Positions 58,623-64,000 of a stretch of 64,000 nucleotides of DNA are shown here, in pieces. The DNA comes from Nemertoderma westbladi (lineage: Eukaryota > Xenacoelomorpha > Nemertodermatida > Nemertodermatidae). Location: the NCBI GenBank assembly GCA_032718475.1, contig JAUCBJ010004672.1, positions 1 through 64,000 on the forward strand. Direction: 5' to 3'. Both the position numbers and the translations under genes were made by a program. The notes beneath the pieces are model-generated. The model did not search any database. It saw nothing but the letters and a program-made list of their open reading frames with translations, and was not told the origin of the DNA. The stretch's first letter is position 1. Each line of letters begins with the position of its first letter.

Positions 58623-60484
58623 CGGAGCAGGAGAGGTTGCAGACACAGCAAAGGCAGCTGTCTGAGAGCGGATGGAAGGCGTCGGATTGAGAGGCAGCTG
58701 TCTGAGAGCGGATGGAAGGCGTCGGATTGAGAGGCAGCTGTCTGAGAGCGGATGGAAGGCGTCGGATTGAGAGGCAGCTGTCTGAGAGCGGATGGAAGGC
58801 GTCGGATTGAGAGGCAGCTGTCTGAGAGCGGATGGAAGGCGTCGGATTGAGAGGCAGCTGTCTGAGAGCGGATGGAAGGCGTCGGATTGAGACAGAGGCA
58901 GCTGTCTGAGAGCGGATGGAAAGGCGTCGGATTGAGAGGCAGCTGTCTGAGAGCGGATGGAAAGGCGTCGGATTGAGAGGCAGCTGTCTGAGAGCGGATG
59001 GAAAGGCGTCGGATTAGAGAGGCAGCTGTCTGAGAGCGGATGGAAAGGCGTCGGATTGAGAGGCAGCTGTCTGAGAGCGGATGGAAAGGCGTCGGATTGA
59101 GACAGAGGCAGCTGTCTGAGAGCGGATGGAAGGCGTCGGATTGAGAGGCAGCTGTCTGAGAGCGGATGGAAAGGCGTCGGATTGAGACGAGCAGCTGTCT
59201 GAGAGCGGATGGAAAGGCGTCGGATTGAGACAGAGGCAGCTGTCTGAGAGCGGATGGAAAGGCGTCGGATTGAGACGAGCAGCTGTCTGAGAGCGGATGG
59301 AAAGGCGTCGGATTGAGACAGAGGCAGCTGTCTGAGAGCGGATGGAAAGGCGTCGGATTGAGAGGCAGCTGTCTGAGAGCGGATGGAAAGGCGTCGGATT
59401 GAGAAGAGCAGCTGTCTGAGAGCGGATGGAAAGGCGTCGGATTGAGACGAGCAGCTGTCTGAGAGCGGATGGAAAGGCGTCGGATTGAGTAACGCATGCA
59501 GCTGTCTGAGAGCGGATGGAAAGGCGTCGGATTGAGACAGAGGCAGCTGTCTGAGAGCGGATGGAAGGCGTCGGATTGAGACAGACTGTCTGAGAGCGGA
59601 TGGAAAGGCGTCGGAGTAGACGATCAGCTGTCTGAGAGCGGATGGAAAGGCGTCGGATTGAGACAGACTTTAAAGTGAAACCCGTGAGTGGTGGCGCATC
59701 GAGTAACGCATCAGCTGTCTGAGAGCGGATGGAAAGGCGTCGGATTGAGACAGACTTTAAAGTGAAACCCGTGAGTGGTGGCGCATCGAGTAACGCATCA
59801 GCTGTCTGAGAGCGGATGGAAAGGCGTCGGATTGAGACAGACTTTAAAGTGAAACCCGTGATGGTGGCGCATCGAGTAACGCATCAGCTGTCTGAGAGCG
59901 GATGGAAAGGCGTCGGATTGAGACAGACTTTAAAGTGAAACCCGTGAGTGGTCGCATCGAGTAACGCATCAGCTGTCTGAGAGCGGATGGAAAGGCGTCG
60001 GATTGAGACAGACTTTAAAGTGAAACCCGTGAGTGGTGGCGCATCGAGTAACGCATCAGCTGTCTGAGAGCGGATGGAAAGGCGTCGGATTGAGACAGAC
60101 TTTAAAGTGAAACCCGTGAGTGGTGCATCGAGTAACGCATCAGCTGTCTGAGAGCGGATGGAAAGGCGTCGGATTGAGACAGACTTTAAAGTGAAACCCG
60201 TGAGTGGTGGGCATCGAGTAACGCATCAGCTGTCTGAGAGCGGATGGAAAGGCGTCGGATTGAGACAGACTTTAAAGTGAAACCCGTGAGTGGTGGGCAT
60301 CGAGTAACGCATCAGCTGTCTGAGAGCGGATGGAAAGGCGTCGGATTGAGACAGACTTTAAAGTGAAACCCGTGAGTGGTGGTGCATCGAGTAACGCATC
60401 AGCTGTCTGAGAGCGGATGGAAAGGCGTCGGATTGAGACAGACTTTAAAGTGAAACCCGTGAGTGGTGGTGCATCGAGTAACAA
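58623..60484. repeat. Composite 40-bp to 87-bp minisatellite
   Basis: From 58650 to about 59620 the unit is about 40 bp (GGCAGCTGTCTGAGAGC, GGATGGAAGGCGTCGGATTG). It gains an A (GGAAAGG) from about 58915 and variable inserts (ACAGA, ACGA) further on. From about 59622 each 40-bp core is joined to a second block (ACTTTAAAGTGAAACCCG, TGAGTGGTGGCGCATCGAG, TAACGCAT), making a unit of about 87 bp repeated about 10 times. Every unit has CAGCTG. A minus-strand frame of 292 codons through the array is only repeat. Confidence 0.95.
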
Positions 60485-61043
60485 CATGTCTGTTGGGTTG
60501 ATTGCGGCGTTTCCAGTTATCTGATATGAATGCAGGTCCGTTAGTGTAAGATTCCCGAATATACTTTATTTCCCGGTCCGTACGGTGATTCCTATTGGCT
60601 AATATTACATCGCGTTTCAAAGTGTTGGATTTTGTTCTAGAATTGAGTCGATGAAACTTCCCTGACCAATAAGCTTTAGAGCCATTGTAGAAGAAGCATA
60701 TTTATGGAGCGCGAGAATATATTTACTAAAGGAGGATTTAATTAAACGCAAATGCTACAACTACCCAAAAATACCAAAATCTTTCATTTTCATTTTCTTT
60801 AGCTTTATGTGGGTAGTGAATGATAAAGATGTCTGAAGGGTAACTCCGAGGTATTCGTAGTTGTTTACTAATTTAATTTCATCATTATAATTTCCAAATT
60901 TAAATTTATCATGTTTACCACATCAAAAGCGGTGGTTGACAGATGCCAAGAGCGAGTAGATATCTTTATCGTTCTGAATGGTGTTAATTATTGCATAACT
61001 GTCATCCATATATCGTTTACAAAAACGGAATGGAAAATGTTGT
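60485..61043. other. Intronic spacer without recognised feature
   Basis: Non-repetitive AT-rich sequence between two arrays. It contains no exon that I can recognise. Confidence 0.5.
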
Positions 61044-64000
61044 GGTGTACGTTTGTTTGTAGGTGTTGAGTTAGGTTGTATGCTAATTCTGGTGTACGTT
61101 TGTTTGTAGGTGTTGGGTTAGGTTGTATGCTAATTCTGGTGTACGTTTGTTTGTAGGTGTTTGGTTAGGTTGTATGCTAATTCTGGTGTACGTTTGTTTG
61201 TAGGTGTTGGGTTAGGTTGTATGCTAATTCTGGTGTACGTTTGTTTGTAGGTGTTGGGTTAGGTTGTATGCTAATTCTGGTGTACGTTTGTTTGTAGGTG
61301 TTGGGTTAGGTTGTATGCTAATTCTGGTGTACGTTTGTTTGTAGGTGTTTGGTTAGGTTGTATGCTAATTCTGGTGTACGTTTGTTTGTAGGTGTTGGGT
61401 TAGGTTGTATGCTAATTCTGGTGTACGTTTGTTTGTAGGTGTTGGGTTAGGTTGTATGCTAATTCTGGTGTACGTTTGTTTGTAGGTGTTGGGTTAGGTT
61501 GTATGCTAATTCTGGTGTACGTTTGTTTGTAGGTGTTGGGTTAGGTTGTATGCTAATTCTGGTGTACGTTTGTTTGTAGGTGTTGGGTTAGGTTGTATGC
61601 TAATTCTGGTGTACGTTTGTTTGTAGGTGTTGGGTTAGGTTGTATGCTAATTCTGGTGTACGTTTGTTTGTAGGTGTTGGGTTAGGTTGTATGCTAATTC
61701 TGGTGTACGTTTGTTTGTAGGTGTTGGGTTAGGTTGTATGCTAATTCTGGTGTACGTTTGTTTGTAGGTGTTGGGTTAGGTTGTATGCTAATTCTGGTGT
61801 ACGTTTGTTTGTAGGTGTTGGGTTAGGTTGTATGCTAATTCTGGTGTACGTTTGTTTGTAGGTGTTGGGTTAGGTTGTATGCTAATTCTGGTGTACGTTT
61901 GTTTGTAGGTGTTGGGTTAGGTTGTATGCTAATTCTGGTGTACGTTTGTTTGTAGGTGTTGGGTTAGGTTGTATGCTAATTCTGGTGTACGTTTGTTTGT
62001 AGGTGTTGGGTTAGGTTGTATGCTAATTCTGGTGTACGTTTGTTTGTAGGTGTTGGGTTAGGTTGTATGCTAATTCTGGTGTACGTTTGTTTGTAGGTGT
62101 TGGGTTAGGTTGTATGCTAATTCTGGTGTACGTTTGTTTGTAGGTGTTGGGTTAGGTTGTATGCTAATTCTGGTGTACGTTTGTTTGTAGGTGTTGGGTT
62201 AGGTTGTATGCTAATTCTGGTGTACGTTTGTTTGTAGGTGTTGGGTTAGGTTGTATGCTAATTCTGGTGTACGTTTGTTTGTAGGTGTTGGGTTAGGTTG
62301 TATGCTAATTCTGGTGTACGTTTGTTTGTAGGTGTTGGGTTAGGTTGTATGCTAATTCTGGTGTACGTTTGTTTGTAGGTGTTGGGTTAGGTTGTATGCT
62401 AATTCTGGTGTACGTTTGTTTGTAGGTGTTGGGTTAGGTTGTATGCTAATTCTGGTGTACGTTTGTTTGTAGGTGTTGGGTTAGGTTGTATGCTAATTCT
62501 GGTGTACGTTTGTTTGTAGGTGTTGGGTTAGGTTGTATGCTAATTCTGGTGTACGTTTGTTTGTAGGTGTTGGGTTAGGTTGTATGCTAATTCTGGTGTA
62601 CGTTTGTTTGTAGGTGTTGGGTTAGGTTGTATGCTAATTCTGGTGTACGTTTGTTTGTAGGTGTTGGGTTAGGTTGTATGCTAATTCTGGTGTACGTTTG
62701 TTTGTAGGTGTTGGGTTAGGTTGTATGCTAATTCTGGTGTACGTTTGTTTGTAGGTGTTGGGTTAGGTTGTATGCTAATTCTGGTGTACGTTTGTTTGTA
62801 GGTGTTGGGTTAGGTTGTATGCTAATTCTGGTGTACGTTTGTTTGTAGGTGTTGGGTTAGGTTGTATGCTAATTCTGGTGTACGTTTGTTTGTAGGTGTT
62901 GGGTTAGGTTGTATGCTAATTCTGGTGTACGTTTGTTTGTAGGTGTTGGGTTAGGTTGTATGCTAATTCTGGTGTACGTTTGTTTGTAGGTGTTGGGTTA
63001 GGTTGTATGCTAATTCTGGTGTACGTTTGTTTGTAGGTGTTGGGTTAGGTTGTATGCTAATTCTGGTGTACGTTTGTTTGTAGGTGTTGGGTTAGGTTGT
63101 ATGCTAATTCTGGTGTACGTTTGTTTGTAGGTGTTGGGTTAGGTTGTATGCTAATTCTGGTGTACGTTTGTTTGTAGGTGTTGGGTTAGGTTGTATGCTA
63201 ATTCTGGTGTACGTTTGTTTGTAGGTGTTGGGTTAGGTTGTATGCTAATTCTGGTGTACGTTTGTTTGTAGGTGTTGGGTTAGGTTGTATGCTAATTCTG
63301 GTGTACGTTTGTTTGTAGGTGTTGGGTTAGGTTGTATGCTAATTCTGGTGTACGTTTGTTTGTAGGTGTTGGGTTAGGTTGTATGCTAATTCTGGTGTAC
63401 GTTTGTTTGTAGGTGTTGGGTTAGGTTGTATGCTAATTCTGGTGTACGTTTGTTTGTAGGTGTTGGGTTAGGTTGTATGCTAATTCTGGTGTACGTTTGT
63501 TTGTAGGTGTTGGGTTAGGTTGTATGCTAATTCTGGTGTACGTTTGTTTGTAGGTGTTGGGTTAGGTTGTATGCTAATTCTGGTGTACGTTTGTTTGTAG
63601 GTGTTGGGTTAGGTTGTATGCTAATTCTGGTGTACGTTTGTTTGTAGGTGTTGGGTTAGGTTGTATGCTAATTCTGGTGTACGTTTGTTTGTAGGTGTTG
63701 GGTTAGGTTGTATGCTAATTCTGGTGTACGTTTGTTTGTAGGTGTTGGGTTAGGTTGTATGCTAATTCTGGTGTACGTTTGTTTGTAGGTGTTGGGTTAG
63801 GTTGTATGCTAATTCTGGTGTACGTTTGTTTGTAGGTGTTGGGTTAGGTTGTATGCTAATTCTGGTGTACGTTTGTTTGTAGGTGTTGGGTTAGGTTGTA
63901 TGCTAATTCTGGTGTACGTTTGTTTGTAGGTGTTGGGTTAGGTTGTATGCTAATTCTGGTGTACGTTTGTTTGTAGGTGTTGGGTTAGGTTGTATGCTAA
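61044..64000. repeat. 47-bp minisatellite, about 63 copies, cut by window end
   Basis: The unit GGTGTACGTTTGTTTGTAGG, TGTTGGGTTAGGTTGTATGC, TAATTCT is 47 bp. The first few units carry variants (TGTTGAGTTAGG, and TGTTTGGTTAGG near 61160 and 61340); from about 61,370 onward the copies look identical to the end. Each unit contains GGGTTAGG. The true length is unknown because the array runs off the window. Confidence 0.97.

Larger units (their letters stand above)
58206..64000 (+). other. hnRNP L intron 9, continues beyond the window
   Basis: No exon encoding RRM4 (family motifs such as VLHFFNAP) was found up to 64000. The intron contains a C run at about 58292-58315, simple repeats at 58441-58575, the 40/87-bp array, about 560 bp with no recognised gene (60485-61043), and the 47-bp array cut by the window edge. 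Confidence 0.85.

Noticed and set aside
58619-59497. Minus-strand frame of 292 codons
   Set aside because: It consists only of the 40-bp repeat translated, with no independent start or domain.

Overview
The window is animal nuclear DNA, most likely from an invertebrate. It has a spliced gene with GT..AG introns, RTE-like, pogo/Tigger-like and hAT-like transposon remnants, tRNA-derived SINE-like units, and an extreme load of minisatellites. I cannot name the species. By adding up array spans, about 33 kb (roughly half of the window) is tandem repeat.

The organising feature is one plus-strand gene, an hnRNP L orthologue (RNA-binding splicing regulator with four RRMs in the family; 'smooth' in flies). 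Nine coding exons can be placed from 18588 to 58205. Their splice phases chain without conflict (0, 2, 2, 0, 1, 1, 0, 0, then 2 at the open end). They give about 476 residues: an N-terminal KR-K-D tail, RRM1, RRM2, a Gly/Pro/Met-rich linker and RRM3. RRM4 and the stop codon lie beyond the right edge. The gene is about 40 kb long here because its introns hold minisatellites, transposons and other genes.

Layout: 1-2614 intergenic with one SINE-like unit; 2615-10235 a 78-bp array; 10236-13390 intergenic with a fragment of a reverse transcriptase; about 13400-16235 a broken 5'-truncated RTE-like retrotransposon; 16235-17262 two short-period arrays; 17690-18205 a hAT transposase remnant; 18588 onward the hnRNP L gene. 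Intron 1 carries a broken pogo/Tigger-like transposase with a C-terminal PHD-like finger. Intron 3 carries an inverted-repeat element with a tRNA-like core. Intron 5 (18 kb) carries a 29-bp array, a 3-kb foldback element and a 13.5-kb array of about 231 units of 59/57 bp. Intron 6 carries two tandem single-exon genes for small Cys-rich type I membrane proteins, followed by a 15-bp array. Intron 7 carries 68-bp and 63-bp arrays and two SINE-like units. Intron 8 carries a SINE-like unit. Intron 9 carries a 40-to-87-bp composite array and a 47-bp array running off the window end.

The most interesting points are these. The intron 5 array presents a consensus 5' splice-site hexamer in every unit, in gene-sense orientation. 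The intron 9 array presents a branch-point/T-rich/AG look-alike in every unit. The two nested paralogous genes grew different 18-bp coding repeats at the same place after their membrane span, and one has lost its PPxY tail. The foldback element would give a hairpin of about 1.4 kb in the host pre-mRNA.
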